Source: Blautia sp. MSJ-9 (GTDB taxonomy: Bacteria; Bacillota; Clostridia; Lachnospirales; Lachnospiraceae). From it: a stretch of DNA of 64,000 nt. A model generated the notes under the pieces. It worked only from the letters and a program-made list of their open reading frames with translations. It searched no databases and was not told the DNA's origin. The stretch is from assembly GCF_018919065.1 (NCBI RefSeq), contig NZ_JAHLQG010000017.1, positions 1 to 64,000 of the forward strand. The letters run 5' to 3'. Positions 48,109-56,740 of the stretch are shown here, one piece after another (the stretch's first letter is position 1; each line of letters opens with the position of its first letter). The position numbers were made by a program, and so were the translations under genes.

Positions 48109-48885
48109 TTAAATGTAAAGAATAAAGTCATCCTGTTTCTTCTTAAAGCAGAATAATCCAATTGCCATCATCAGAACAGAAAAGCCCAGTGCATATTCAA
48201 AATAATGAATATTCATCACTTCACCAAATACAGAGCATCTGAAAATATCAATTACACAGTACAATGGATTATATTTCAGGATCCACGCCCATCCACTCTT
48301 TAAAAGCTTTGTCGGATAATAGAAGATCGCGCATGTATACATGATCAGCATCAGCGCTACTGACCAGAGATATTCCATGTCTCTGAAAAATACGCCGATG
48401 GTTGCCAGGATCATTCCAAATCCATATGACATGATCAGGATCAGGATCAATGCCACTGGTGCCTGGATCAGATAAATCGTAGGTTTTACTCCAAGTATTA
48501 CACTTACAACTGCCAGCACGATCAGTGAGATCAGAAAGATCACATAGTTAAAAAGCACGCTGGACAATGGGTACAAATATTTCGGCACATAGACTTTCTT
48601 GATCATTGCCGAGTTCTGTCTGATGGACTTCAGTGCAGCCTTTGTGGACTGTGAAAAAAAGCTGTACAGAAGTCGTCCGGTCAGGATATATACAGGGAAA
48701 GTGCGGTCCGTATTTCCATACAGGGTACCGAATACAATGGTAAGCACGATCATTGTAAGCAGTGGTTCCAGCATGGACCATACAATTCCCAGATAAGAAC
48801 GTCTGTATTTCAGCTTAATTCCTTTTTTTACCAGTTCCGACAGAAGAAACCGGTATTGCATAAAATTATCAACGTATTTTTTCAT
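48109..48885 (-). CDS. tagG: Teichoic-acid-type ABC exporter, permease subunit
   Basis: A 258-aa membrane protein of the ABC-2 class with six predicted helices. The RYRRSYLGIVWSMLEPLL motif near residue 26 is the conserved amphipathic start of TagG/Wzm permeases. The C-terminal NPLYCVIDIFRCSVFGE motif is also typical. It is the first gene of the wall-polymer operon, with GGAGAGG before the start. The pathway would be: glycosyltransferases and glycerol-phosphate transferases build the chain inside, then TagGH exports it. Confidence 0.9.
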   Translation of the reverse strand: MKKYVDNFMQYRFLLSELVKKGIKLKYRRSYLGIVWSMLEPLLTMIVLTIVFGTLYGNTDRTFPVYILTGRLLYSFFSQSTKAALKSIRQNSAMIKKVYVPKYLYPLSSVLFNYVIFLISLIVLAVVSVILGVKPTIYLIQAPVALILILIMSYGFGMILATIGVFFRDMEYLWSVALMLIMYTCAIFYYPTKLLKSGWAWILKYNPLYCVIDIFRCSVFGEVMNIHYFEYALGFSVLMMAIGLFCFKKKQDDFILYI

Positions 48886-49172
48886 GTCCTCTCCATCGTT
48901 TCTATTTTATTTTCGTTTTGTAGTTTTTTATTATCGTCTGCAAGATAAACGATAACAATTTAAGGCCCGATAATACAAAACAAGCCACCTTGTACTGTAG
49001 CATATTCTTTCCAGTCTTGCAACTGATATCCTGATATTTTGCACGAATTCCCTTCCAAAAATCGCGATATGAATTATAGAACTATGTCAGATTTGTGCTA
49101 ATTACACAAATTACACGAAAGAATCCTGCAAACAGGATTCTCCACCTGTAGCAGATCGCTTCAGCGAAATAA
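48886..49172. other. Leader and promoter region of wall-glycopolymer operon
   Basis: About 290 bp without a gene. It holds the tagG promoter, a TTATCGT/ACGATAA inverted repeat in the leader (about 48932-48957) and an ATCCTG/CAGGAT hairpin at about 49123-49140. No terminator-like U-run follows these stems. Confidence 0.5.
48994..49022 (-). promoter_or_regulatory. Sigma-A promoter of wall-glycopolymer operon
   Basis: Minus-strand TTGCAA (49017-49022), 17-bp spacer, extended -10 TGcTACAGT (hexamer 48994-48999). The leader is about 100 nt. Confidence 0.65.
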
Positions 49173-49227
49173 CAAAAATCCCGGATTTTCATTCTTCTCT
49201 CAAAGCTGCAAAACCCAGGATTTCGTT
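49173..49227 (-). terminator. Terminator of ydjI-G-H-like operon
   Basis: AAATCCTGG and CCGGGATTT pair around a ~33-nt loop on the minus strand, then TTTTG; 12 bp beyond the last gene. Confidence 0.65.
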
Positions 49228-49238
49228 ATTATATATTA

Positions 49239-50078
49239 TTAGAATGAGCCGCTGGAACCTCCATGTGTCTCACCGGAAGAACTTGTATGTGTACTGCTTC
49301 CGCCGCCGGAATTGTCATTCTTCGGCTTCGCTGTACGTGTAACATGATGATACAGGAACATATCACGGCTCCTGTTAATATGAAGACTTCCCGCTTTCAT
49401 ATAATCTACTGCATCCGGCTTCATATGAACTGTCTTCATTCCGCTTCTCATCACCAAAGATACGATCAGCGCAATGCCAAAGCCGATCACAAGCGCGATA
49501 AGAAACGAAATATAAAAGGGTATTTCTTCCTCCGGCAGATTTCCGGTATCATAAGGTTCCCCACTCTGCGCCTGAACAATAAATTTCTCACACAGATCTG
49601 CAAACTGCGTAAAACCTTCGTAATAATCTCCATCAGAAAAATACGATACAATATTATCTGTGATATATTCCTGTCCCGCGTCAGTAAAAATGCTGATAGC
49701 CTCTCCATGAGTGGATATCGCCCATTTACGTTCAGACATGGTCAACATAAAAAGAATACCGCTCTTATCATTTCCCATTCCGTAATCATTGTAATCAAAG
49801 AAATCGTCTGCATAGGCTGTCGGATCCATACCGTCTATGCTCTCTTCTATATCAACTACAACATCACAGTCATAATTTTCACTGATCTGATCCAGCTTTA
49901 CTTCCAGTTCTTCTTTCTGATCCGCGTCCAGCAGATCAGCAAAATCCGCCAGCCTCTGTGTATGTGCTTCTTCTGACGCATAAACATTCTCCGAAAAAAC
50001 TCCGGCCGAAAATCCTGTAGTCCCTGATACAGCAAGGACAGAAGCCAGAAATACAGGTATGATCTTTCTCTTTAACAT
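49239..50078 (-). CDS. TPM-domain membrane protein, YdjH-like
   Basis: A 279-aa protein with a signal peptide (about 1-30, FLASVLAVSGTTGFSAG, cleavage near VYA-SEE). An extracytoplasmic TPM domain follows (about 35-165; RLADFADLLDADQKEELEVKL, the conserved YNDYGMGNDKSGILFMLTM). One membrane helix lies at about 185-208. The cytoplasmic tail ends in GGSSTHTSSSGETHGGSSGSF, a glycine/serine end common in this family. In Bacillus subtilis ydjH forms a membrane anchor with ydjG for the SPFH protein YdjI and PspA. The start is ATG 50078, with GGAGGA 6 nt upstream. Confidence 0.8.
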   Translation of the reverse strand: MLKRKIIPVFLASVLAVSGTTGFSAGVFSENVYASEEAHTQRLADFADLLDADQKEELEVKLDQISENYDCDVVVDIEESIDGMDPTAYADDFFDYNDYGMGNDKSGILFMLTMSERKWAISTHGEAISIFTDAGQEYITDNIVSYFSDGDYYEGFTQFADLCEKFIVQAQSGEPYDTGNLPEEEIPFYISFLIALVIGFGIALIVSLVMRSGMKTVHMKPDAVDYMKAGSLHINRSRDMFLYHHVTRTAKPKNDNSGGGSSTHTSSSGETHGGSSGSF

Positions 50079-50089
50079 TCTTCGTCCTC

Positions 50090-51178
50090 CTAAAAAATCA
50101 GCATTCCAACAAGATAAGCAAGAGCTGTAAATCCTATCGTCATCCCTAACAGCCATTTTCGATAGATCTTCTCGTCTACCGGAAGATCACCGGTCATCTT
50201 TCCGGTCTGTCCGTTCATGGCAAATATGTACTTCTCACCTTTCCAGGTTGTATTCAGGATCCATACCGGATACAACGCATACTGGGATTTGCCTCCGGAC
50301 ATACGCACATTTGTATTCTCCGGCTCTACAGTTGCATATCCTTTCACTGTATCTGCCAGTACATCCTCTGCACTCTGTCTCATGCGGACATGTGCTCTCT
50401 CCACACTCTTCTCTGCACTGACATCATACTTATCTGCCAGGTATCCAGAGAGATAGGCTGTCTGGAAATCTACTGCTTCTGCCATATTAAACGGCTCGAT
50501 AGACTCCATAAGATCATCTGGCATTTTCTCTGAACCATCTACCGGTACAGCAGCAAATGACATATCACCGCTTCTTTCTACGGAATAATAGCTGGTTTCT
50601 GTATAGTCATAGTCACTGTCGCTCCACATCCTCACCTTTGTCGCTTTATAACGCACATTTGCATCAACATCTGCATCAAAAAGCCAGAACGGAACATATA
50701 CTCCCTTGATCTCATCTATGTGATTTTCCTTACGGAATGCTTTCGGCAGAAGCCGTCTTCCTTTAATATGTTTATAGTAGGCCTCTTTTGCTGCTTTTTT
50801 GTCCAGTTTAAACGGAATTACCAGATCCGGTCTGAGGTCTCCCTTGAATTTCTCTGTCATAATTACAGGATTTCCACAATATGGACAATTAGATGCACCT
50901 GTTGTCTCATCTGCAATGATCTCACCACCGCAGGACTGACAAGTATAAACGCTCATTCCATCTGTTTCGCCTTCCTGCCATTCTCCACCTGCATCTGTCT
51001 GCCAGCCTGACAGATCATCTTCCTGCCTGGCTTCCCGCTTCATCTGCTCATCAAGCTCTTTCAAAGTTTCTACTTCGAATTCTGTATCACAGTACGGGCA
51101 TTTCATTTTCTGTGATTTACTGTCGAATTCTATTGCGCCACCACAGGCAGGGCATTTGTATTCTTTTAAATCAGACAT
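50090..51178 (-). CDS. Zinc-ribbon membrane protein, YdjG-like
   Basis: A 362-aa protein with two N-terminal zinc ribbons, CPACGGAIEFDSKSQKMKC-PYC (about 9-30) and CQSCGGEI...CPYC (about 80-101). A middle region contains GVYVPFWLFDADVDA and YPVWILNTTWKGEKYIFAMNG, and one membrane helix closes the protein (about 343-361). It resembles TFIIB-type zinc-ribbon proteins such as YdjG that recruit an SPFH protein to the membrane. It lies between the SPFH gene (28 bp) and the TPM gene (11 bp). Confidence 0.82.
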   Translation of the reverse strand: MSDLKEYKCPACGGAIEFDSKSQKMKCPYCDTEFEVETLKELDEQMKREARQEDDLSGWQTDAGGEWQEGETDGMSVYTCQSCGGEIIADETTGASNCPYCGNPVIMTEKFKGDLRPDLVIPFKLDKKAAKEAYYKHIKGRRLLPKAFRKENHIDEIKGVYVPFWLFDADVDANVRYKATKVRMWSDSDYDYTETSYYSVERSGDMSFAAVPVDGSEKMPDDLMESIEPFNMAEAVDFQTAYLSGYLADKYDVSAEKSVERAHVRMRQSAEDVLADTVKGYATVEPENTNVRMSGGKSQYALYPVWILNTTWKGEKYIFAMNGQTGKMTGDLPVDEKIYRKWLLGMTIGFTALAYLVGMLIF

Positions 51179-51205
51179 AGGTTCTCCCCCTTGTACTGTA
51201 TTCTC

Positions 51206-52498
51206 TTACTGTCTTGGTTTTCCGCATTCTGCGCAGAACTTTCCGGTATTTTCTGTGCCGCAGCTGCAGATCCATTTGCCAGCTGGTCTTGGGCTTCCAC
51301 ACTCTGAACAGAACTTTCCGGTGTTTACTGTACCACAGCTGCATGTCCACTCCGCTGGCTGTGGTTTCAGTTTTCCACATTCTGAACAGAACTTTCCGGT
51401 ATTCTCTGCACCGCATTCGCATTTCCATGTGCCTGCACCGGATGCCGGCTGCATTTTCGCAGCCGCCTGTGCCTGTGCTGCCTGCTGCTGTGCTCCCATC
51501 TGATAAAGATTCTGCATATTGACTCCACCGGCCTGATTTGCCATGCCCATTCCCATGAAACCCTTCATAGCACCTGCCGTGTTAGATGCTGCTGCTTTCA
51601 TCGCGTCTGCCTGTGCCCCTGCAAGAGTAGCTGCTGCCATGGTCGGATCACGCAGAATCGCATTCTTCTGCGCATCTTTAATCATCTGTGCATCTTCTTC
51701 TGGAAGTGTTACAGGATTCATTGCAATGGAAACAACTGCAAGACCTCTGGTCTCTATCCACTTCTTTGTAAGTGCCTCATTCATGGCATCACATAATTCC
51801 TGTACATGACCCGGAATCGCACTTGGACGGATCTGGAGTTCTGAAATCTTTGCAAATGCAGGCTGAAGGGCACTGATAAACTCTGTCTTTAACTGTCCCT
51901 CGATCTCTTCTCTGTCATATTGCATCTCAACATTACCACATACATTGGTATAGAATAGAAGCGGGTCAACAATTTTATAAGAATACACACCGTTACAGCG
52001 TACAGATACATCAATATCAAGACCGATATTCCTATCTACAACACGGAACGGAATTGGATTAGCTGTACCAAATTTATTATCCACCAGCTCTTTTGTATTA
52101 AAATAATAAACGCGTTGGTCTTTGCCTGTGTCACCGCCGTACTCAAAACGTTTCTTTACTGTCTCAAAGGTTCTGCGGATCCCATCTCCTAGACTTCCAG
52201 AGAAGATGGTCGGTTCTGTGGATGCGTCATAAGTAAACTGTCCAGGCTCTGCACATACTTCTACCACTTTTCCCTGTTCTACAATGATCATGCACTGACC
52301 ATCTGCAACTGCGATTCCTGAACCGCTTGTAATGATATTGTCACTGCCCTTCTTATTTGAGGAACGTCCGCTTACCCTCTTCTCACCTTTTACAACAAGG
52401 ACATCTTTATCAATCGCATCACAGTAGAAAAACTCTTTCCACTGATCCGCCATTGTGCCGCTAAACGCGCCGGCTGCTGCTTTTATTAATCCCATAAA
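51206..52498 (-). CDS. SPFH-domain protein with three zinc ribbons, YdjI-like
   Basis: A 430-aa protein of the SPFH/virion-core-like family. The N-terminal half is the SPFH domain (MGLIKAAAGAFSGTMADQW, then FDYDASTEP-type and RVVDRNIGLDIDVSVRCNG). An Ala/Gln-rich helical stretch follows (about 290-355). The C-terminus has three near-identical zinc ribbons, each CxC-x(6-8)-GKFCxECG, for example CSCGTENTGKFCAECG. In Bacillus subtilis YdjI is held at the membrane by YdjG and YdjH and recruits PspA. The start is ATG 52498 with AGGAGA upstream. No pspA gene is in the window. Confidence 0.83.
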   Translation of the reverse strand, partial: FMGLIKAAAGAFSGTMADQWKEFFYCDAIDKDVLVVKGEKRVSGRSSNKKGSDNIITSGSGIAVADGQCMIIVEQGKVVEVCAEPGQFTYDASTEPTIFSGSLGDGIRRTFETVKKRFEYGGDTGKDQRVYYFNTKELVDNKFGTANPIPFRVVDRNIGLDIDVSVRCNGVYSYKIVDPLLFYTNVCGNVEMQYDREEIEGQLKTEFISALQPAFAKISELQIRPSAIPGHVQELCDAMNEALTKKWIETRGLAVVSIAMNPVTLPEEDAQMIKDAQKNAILRDPTMAAATLAGAQADAMKAAASNTAGAMKGFMGMGMANQAGGVNMQNLYQMGAQQQAAQAQAAAKMQPASGAGTWKCECGAENTGKFCSECGKLKPQPAEWTCSCGTVNTGKFCSECGSPRPAGKWICSCGTENTGKFCAECGKPRQ

Positions 52499-52827
52499 TA
52501 TATCTCCTTTCATAGCGCAAATTTTATCTTCTTTACATAATTATCCAGTTTTTTACTTGTCTGATTTAATCAAGCGAATAAAATTATCCGTTTCGCTACT
52601 TACTTGCTCATAACCAAATAACTGCTTATTTCTTTTTGCAATTGAATCAGGTGATTTACTTGATCCGGTTAAATTGTGCGAATTTTTTATGTATGAATTC
52701 ATCATACCACACTTCCTTTCCTCTGTCATGCGCAAAAACTCCTCTTTTCTGTCATTTTGCAACATATCCCAAAAAGAATCCTAAAAAACTCCTGTTTGCA
52801 GAACCTACGTCTGATTACTTCAGAGAC
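52499..52827. other. Repeat-bearing intergenic region
   Basis: About 330 bp between the SPFH operon and the terminator of the acetyltransferase gene. A 70-codon minus-strand ORF (52553-52765) contains LFGYEQVSSETDNFIRLIK, but its 3' end is formed by the dispersed repeat at 52570-52630. It has no good ribosome site, so I do not call it a gene. I see no clear promoter for the SPFH operon. Confidence 0.5.
52570..52630. repeat. Dispersed repeat family 2, copy A
   Basis: About 60 bp running from TCAAGCGAATAAAATTATCC to CTCATAACCAAATAACTG. It is repeated with about 75-80 percent identity at 53552-53610, and its right half recurs at 57017-57044. All copies are in intergenic DNA. Confidence 0.7.
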
Positions 52828-52866
52828 AAAAAAGTTGCTACATAAGTTTTTTCTTATACAGCAACC
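52828..52866 (-). terminator. Terminator of acetyltransferase gene
   Basis: GTTGCTACATAAG and CTTATACAGCAAC pair around TTTTTT; T6 follows on the minus strand, 14 bp beyond the stop. Confidence 0.85.
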
Positions 52867-52879
52867 CTGACAAAGTCTT

Positions 52880-53515
52880 TTATTTATTTTTATTCTTTAC
52901 TTCTTCCCATGCTTCTTCATCAAATTTCTGTTTTTTGAAATAATAGATCCTGTCTTCATCTGTGATCTCACGGATTACTCTGCATGGATTTCCAACTGCG
53001 ATCATATTGTCCGGAATGTCTTTGGAGACCACACTTCCGGCACCAATTACTACATTATTACCAATGGTAACTCCCGGAAGGATTACTGTGTTTCCACCGA
53101 TCCATACATTATCGCCTATTGTTACAGGAATTCCATACTCATATCCTGAATTACGGCTGTCCGGATGAACCGGATGGCCTGCTGTATAGATAGACACGTT
53201 TGGCGCGATCTGAACATTTTTTCCAAGTGTTACCTTACCTACATCAAGGATTGTCAGATTATAATTTGAGTAAAAATTTTCGCCAACTTCAATATTCCAT
53301 CCATAATCACAGTGGAACGGAGCTTCTACCCAGACATTTTCGCCTGTTTTTCCAAAAATATTCTTGATCATCTGCGGAGCTTCCTTGCTCTGTCTGGATG
53401 GCGGCAGCTGATTAAAATCATAAATTTTCTGCTTGCATGCCTGTCTGTCTTCTTCCAGACCATCTAACCATGCCTTATATGGAAGTCCGCTTAACATTCT
53501 TTCTCTCTGATTCAT
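52880..53515 (-). CDS. maa: Maltose/galactoside O-acetyltransferase-type enzyme
   Basis: A 211-aa left-handed beta-helix acetyltransferase that moves acetyl from acetyl-CoA to a sugar hydroxyl. The N-terminal cap is RMLSGLPYKAWLDGLEEDRQ. Hexapeptide repeats follow from about residue 70, with the catalytic His in SIYTAGHPVHPDSRNSG and the loop GDNVWIGGNTVILPGVTIG. The length fits Maa/LacA enzymes, which may detoxify non-metabolised sugars. Substrate unknown. Confidence 0.88.
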   Translation of the reverse strand: MNQRERMLSGLPYKAWLDGLEEDRQACKQKIYDFNQLPPSRQSKEAPQMIKNIFGKTGENVWVEAPFHCDYGWNIEVGENFYSNYNLTILDVGKVTLGKNVQIAPNVSIYTAGHPVHPDSRNSGYEYGIPVTIGDNVWIGGNTVILPGVTIGNNVVIGAGSVVSKDIPDNMIAVGNPCRVIREITDEDRIYYFKKQKFDEEAWEEVKNKNK

Positions 53516-53551
53516 TGTCGTATCTCCTTTATTTTATAATTTTTATGTTAC

Positions 53552-53610
53552 TCAAGCAGATAAAATCATCTGTTTCGTTGCCTGTTCATAACTAAATAAT
53601 TATTCTCTGT
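53552..53610. repeat. Dispersed repeat family 2, copy B
   Basis: TCAAGCAGATAAAATCATCT at the left and TTCATAACTAAATAATTA at the right align with copy A. It lies immediately downstream of the broken end of the MATE gene. Confidence 0.7.
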
Positions 53611-53622
53611 TTAAAATTCATT

Positions 53623-54396
53623 TTATACTGTGTATAGAAAGGGCTCTTTGAGTTCATTTTCCAGAATAGGTGATGTATAATGCCAGAAATCCTTTCTCAG
53701 TTTTGCTGAACTGTGGCGGATATATTTTACCCGTATACAAACCAGAGAACGTTTGGTATTCTCATAAAACGTCAGCAAAAATTCGATTGCTCTCGAAACA
53801 GTTGTAGCCAATGCTGCTCCTGCAATTCCCATAGCCGGAATTCCCGCCAGTCCAAAGATAAAGACCGCATTGAATACAATATTGATCACTACTGCTACTG
53901 AGCCATATACAGTGCTTCTTGCAGTTCTTCCGCTGTTTTTCATAATGCAGAGATAAATCTGCGAAAATCCAAGAAACAAATAGGATGCACTTACAATCCG
54001 AAGATAAGGAATCCCTGCCCGGATCAGTTCCTGATCATCTGTAAAGATCCTCATAAGACTTCTGGGGAAAAACATTGCAGCTGCAAAAAATACAAACGAA
54101 ACTGCCATGGAAATCTTAAGAACAATCGCCAGGATCTCCTCAACTGAATCCGTATCGCCTTTGCCCCAGTACTGCGCCGCCAGAGTCGTTGCCCCTATGG
54201 TGAGTGCCAGCATAAACAGATTATGTACGAACTGAACCTGCGTTGCAAGTGAAACCGCAGACAAAGATGTCTGATTGACAAATCCAAGCATAAAAGCATC
54301 GGATGCGCTTACCAGTGCTGTCATCAGATTCTGGATCGTGATCGGAAGTATCAGTCCCCATAACTTTCTGTAAAATATTCTTTTTTCTGATTTCAT
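53623..54396 (-). pseudogene. Truncated MATE-family efflux transporter
   Basis: The frame encodes 257 aa of a MATE pump, which is normally about 450 aa. The first half is intact: LWGLILPITIQNLMTALVSASD at the start, six to seven helices, and ALATTVSRAIEFLLTFY. The family sequence breaks off after HYTSPILENEL, the start of helix 7, and a foreign tail KEPFLYTV ends the frame. The C-terminal bundle is missing, so it should not transport. The break is close to repeat copy B, suggesting deletion there. The ATG at 54396 has AGAGGGA upstream. Confidence 0.85.
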
Positions 54397-54408
54397 ATGT
54401 CCCTCTGA

Positions 54409-54438
54409 TTGATTTTTTACTTCTGCAGATGCTATAAT
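54409..54438 (+). promoter_or_regulatory. Promoter of AraC-type regulator gene
   Basis: TTGATT (54409-54414), 18-bp spacer and extended -10 TGcTATAAT (54433-54438). It sits between the divergent MATE and AraC genes. Confidence 0.65.
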
Positions 54439-54513
54439 TATAGTATTCACAGATACAGAAATCTATCAGAATAATCTTTAATTTTTATAAAAATCGTACA
54501 CGAGGTGAGTTTT

Positions 54514-55422
54514 TTGAGTTTGATTAAAACAGAACTTATGCCGGATTCCTCCGAAGTGATTCCTTATGATCGAGCCGGAATTCCTTTGTATATCAGAGCT
54601 GCACATCTTTCTTCTTATTATGATATGTGTGCTCCCTGTCACTGGCATGATGACATCGAATGGATCTATGTTATCAATGGAAAAATGAGATATTATGTGA
54701 ATGGAAAGAGACTTGTTTTAAATGAAGGTGACTCTCTGATGGTCAATGCGAGACAGATGCATTATGGATATGCCTATGAACAGCAGGACTGCTATTTTGT
54801 CTGCATTTTATTTCATCCTTCTTTATTTGGAAATAATCAACTCCTTTATGAGCAGTATTTTGCACCATTTCTCGAGAACAGTGCTCTGGAATATCTGCAT
54901 TTTTGCGCAAAAGATACAAGTGGTAGAAAAGCCGCAGAAAAATTACAACGGATTGTTGAATTGAAAAAACAGAATTCCCCTGCCTATGAGCTGCAGGTAA
55001 CCGGTATTATGTTACAGCTGTGGGGATATCTGATCCAAAACGGATTGTTGGCAGTTTCTGAACATGCTGAAGAAATTAATCAGGATCTGACTCTTCAGAA
55101 AGATATGGTGTCTTTTATTTATCAGCATTATCCTGAAAAAATATCACTCAATGATATTGCTGCTGCCGGACATGTCGGACGCAGTAAATGTTGCCAGATC
55201 TTTAAACATTATATGCAGCAGTCGCCCGTTGACTTTCTGAACGCATATAGGTTAAAGATCAGCTGTCAGCTTCTGTGCACTACCCAGAAAAGTATTACGG
55301 AAATTGCTATGCTGTGCGGATTTAATCATCTGAGTTATTTTTCCAAATATTTTGCGGAATGTTATGGGTGTATACCAAGAGAATATCGAATCCTTCATAA
55401 ACATGAAACCTTACTAACTTGA
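54514..55422 (+). CDS. AraC/XylS-family transcription regulator
   Basis: A 302-aa regulator. The N-terminal cupin (about 15-140) has the HWHDDIEWIYVINGKMRYYVNG metal/sugar-binding look. The C-terminal pair of helix-turn-helix motifs (about 200-300) has ISLNDIAAAGHVGRSKCCQIF and SITEIAMLCGFNHLSYFSKYF. The likely start is TTG 54514, 6 nt after GAGGTG; the GTG at 54505 lies within the ribosome site and ATG 54538 is also possible. It diverges from the truncated MATE gene. It probably controlled that gene or the acetyltransferase beyond it (inference). Confidence 0.85.
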   Translation: MSLIKTELMPDSSEVIPYDRAGIPLYIRAAHLSSYYDMCAPCHWHDDIEWIYVINGKMRYYVNGKRLVLNEGDSLMVNARQMHYGYAYEQQDCYFVCILFHPSLFGNNQLLYEQYFAPFLENSALEYLHFCAKDTSGRKAAEKLQRIVELKKQNSPAYELQVTGIMLQLWGYLIQNGLLAVSEHAEEINQDLTLQKDMVSFIYQHYPEKISLNDIAAAGHVGRSKCCQIFKHYMQQSPVDFLNAYRLKISCQLLCTTQKSITEIAMLCGFNHLSYFSKYFAECYGCIPREYRILHKHETLLT

Positions 55423-55510
55423 ATTAACTGCCATTACCATTTTTACACAATCCACACTGTTTACTTTCTTGCATTGAAGCAGGGTGTTTACCTGATTTTG
55501 ACAAATCACA

Positions 55511-55549
55511 AAAAAGAGACTGCCACACTTTCATGCAGGCAGTCTCCCA
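55511..55549 (-). terminator. Terminator of flavodoxin gene
   Basis: GAGACTGCC and GGCAGTCTC pair around a 13-nt loop; T6 follows on the minus strand, 20 bp beyond the stop. Confidence 0.85.
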
Positions 55550-55568
55550 ATATTTCTTACTTATTCTA

Positions 55569-55991
55569 TTATACTAATGCAGCACCCAAAGCTTTGCATG
55601 CATCTGTTGCTTCATCATCTGGCTCTTCCTGGCAGATTACGCTGTCGCATACAAGATTTGCGCCTGCTTCTTTACAGGACTCTTCCCAGTTGCGCATCCA
55701 TTCGCCGTCTCCCCATCCATAGGAACCAAACAGAGCGATATTTTTGCCTTTCAGGGCATCTTTACATCCGTCGAACATTGGCTCAAATTCTGTATCTTCG
55801 AGAACTTCATCTCCCATTGCAGGGCATCCGAAAGCGATTGCATCATATTCAGCTACTTTAGATCCGTCAAAATCCTCGCAGGTATGAAGAACAGCTTCTC
55901 CGCCTTTTTCTTTGATTCCGTCTACAACTGCGTTTGCCATTGCCTCTGTGTTTCCTGTGCTGCTCCAATATACAACTGCTACTTTACTCAT
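55569..55991 (-). CDS. Short-chain flavodoxin
   Basis: A 140-aa FMN electron carrier. The phosphate-binding loop is VVYWSSTGNTEAMANAV at the N-terminus. The 60s loop is FGCPAMGDEVLED with FMN-stacking residues, and the 90s loop is FGSYGWGDGEWM with the Tyr/Trp that covers the flavin. Flavodoxins replace ferredoxin when iron is scarce. It lies 148 bp after the DUF3793 gene and has AGGAGG before its start. A palindrome and promoters upstream of DUF3793 could control both. Confidence 0.93.
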   Translation of the reverse strand: MSKVAVVYWSSTGNTEAMANAVVDGIKEKGGEAVLHTCEDFDGSKVAEYDAIAFGCPAMGDEVLEDTEFEPMFDGCKDALKGKNIALFGSYGWGDGEWMRNWEESCKEAGANLVCDSVICQEEPDDEATDACKALGAALV

Positions 55992-56139
55992 GATTAAAAT
56001 CCTCCTTAAAATTCGCTCTGCTTCCTCTTTGCCGCAAAGCCATAATTTATTATAATAAAAAGTCGTACGGCTTTTCTATTATACTGATTCTTAAATGGAC
56101 TCTCTGTCCCGGGTATATTGCTGTTATACAGCTTCTTTC

Positions 56140-56691
56140 TTATGCTGCCACTGTCAGCTGGCGTACACTTCTGCCCTGATTCCAGAGACGTACATATACA
56201 CTGGTGCATTTCTTAAATCTTGCAAAAGCTTTTACTGCCTCACATTCATTGCAGTAAACCTTCCAGCATCCTACGCATTTACAATTCTGCCCTGCATTCT
56301 TGATAAACCCGATCACATCCCCTAGTGGATATCCCAGAAACAGCCCAATCTCATGAGGAAAATCTTCCCGCTGTGCCAGACGGCTTCTCAGTCTCTCCAG
56401 CGCGTATGCCGGTTCTGTACTCTCATATCCATATTTCTTCATGAAATTCGCTACACCAGGTTTCTTCAGATCTCTCTCCAGACTGGAAAAACGGCAGACA
56501 TAGATTAATGCCTTGCTCTCGCTTTTGCGAAGTACTGTGAGGGAAACACCTTTTTCTCTTACACATTCATTAAAGCCTTCCACGCTTTTCCATAATTCTT
56601 CCTCAGATTCATATTTATATGTAAAAAGATTTCCGGTTTTAATAGATGCTAATGTAGGCGAGCAATGTTCGATCACAGATTTCTCCAGCAT
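56140..56691 (-). CDS. DUF3793-family protein
   Basis: A 183-aa soluble protein of the DUF3793 family. The start EHCSPTLASIKTGNLFTY and the middle EIGLFLGYPLGDVIGFIKN are characteristic. Near residues 140-155 there is a Cys-rich C-x-C-x2-C...C-x2-C (CKCVGCWKVYCNEC) that may hold a metal. The family is often next to flavodoxin genes in Clostridia, as it is here. The function is unknown; a role in heme or iron metabolism is often suggested by context. It starts 32 bp after an 18-bp palindrome. Confidence 0.85.
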   Translation of the reverse strand: MLEKSVIEHCSPTLASIKTGNLFTYKYESEEELWKSVEGFNECVREKGVSLTVLRKSESKALIYVCRFSSLERDLKKPGVANFMKKYGYESTEPAYALERLRSRLAQREDFPHEIGLFLGYPLGDVIGFIKNAGQNCKCVGCWKVYCNECEAVKAFARFKKCTSVYVRLWNQGRSVRQLTVAA

Positions 56692-56722
56692 GTCAGGTTT
56701 CCTTTCTCAATGGCAGAATATA

Positions 56723-56740
56723 AGTTAGTATATGCTAACT
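56723..56740. promoter_or_regulatory. 18-bp palindromic operator candidate (metal-repressor-like)
   Basis: AGTTAG-TATATG-CTAACT has perfect 6-bp arms, 32 bp before the DUF3793 start, and could overlap a -10-like TATACT. The GTTAG/CTAAC arms resemble DtxR-family iron boxes, which fits iron control of a flavodoxin operon. The assignment is an inference. Confidence 0.5.

Noticed and set aside
52553-52765. 70-codon minus-strand ORF with LFGYEQ-like end
   Set aside because: Its C-terminal part is made of a dispersed intergenic repeat and there is no good ribosome site, so it was recorded as repeat DNA.
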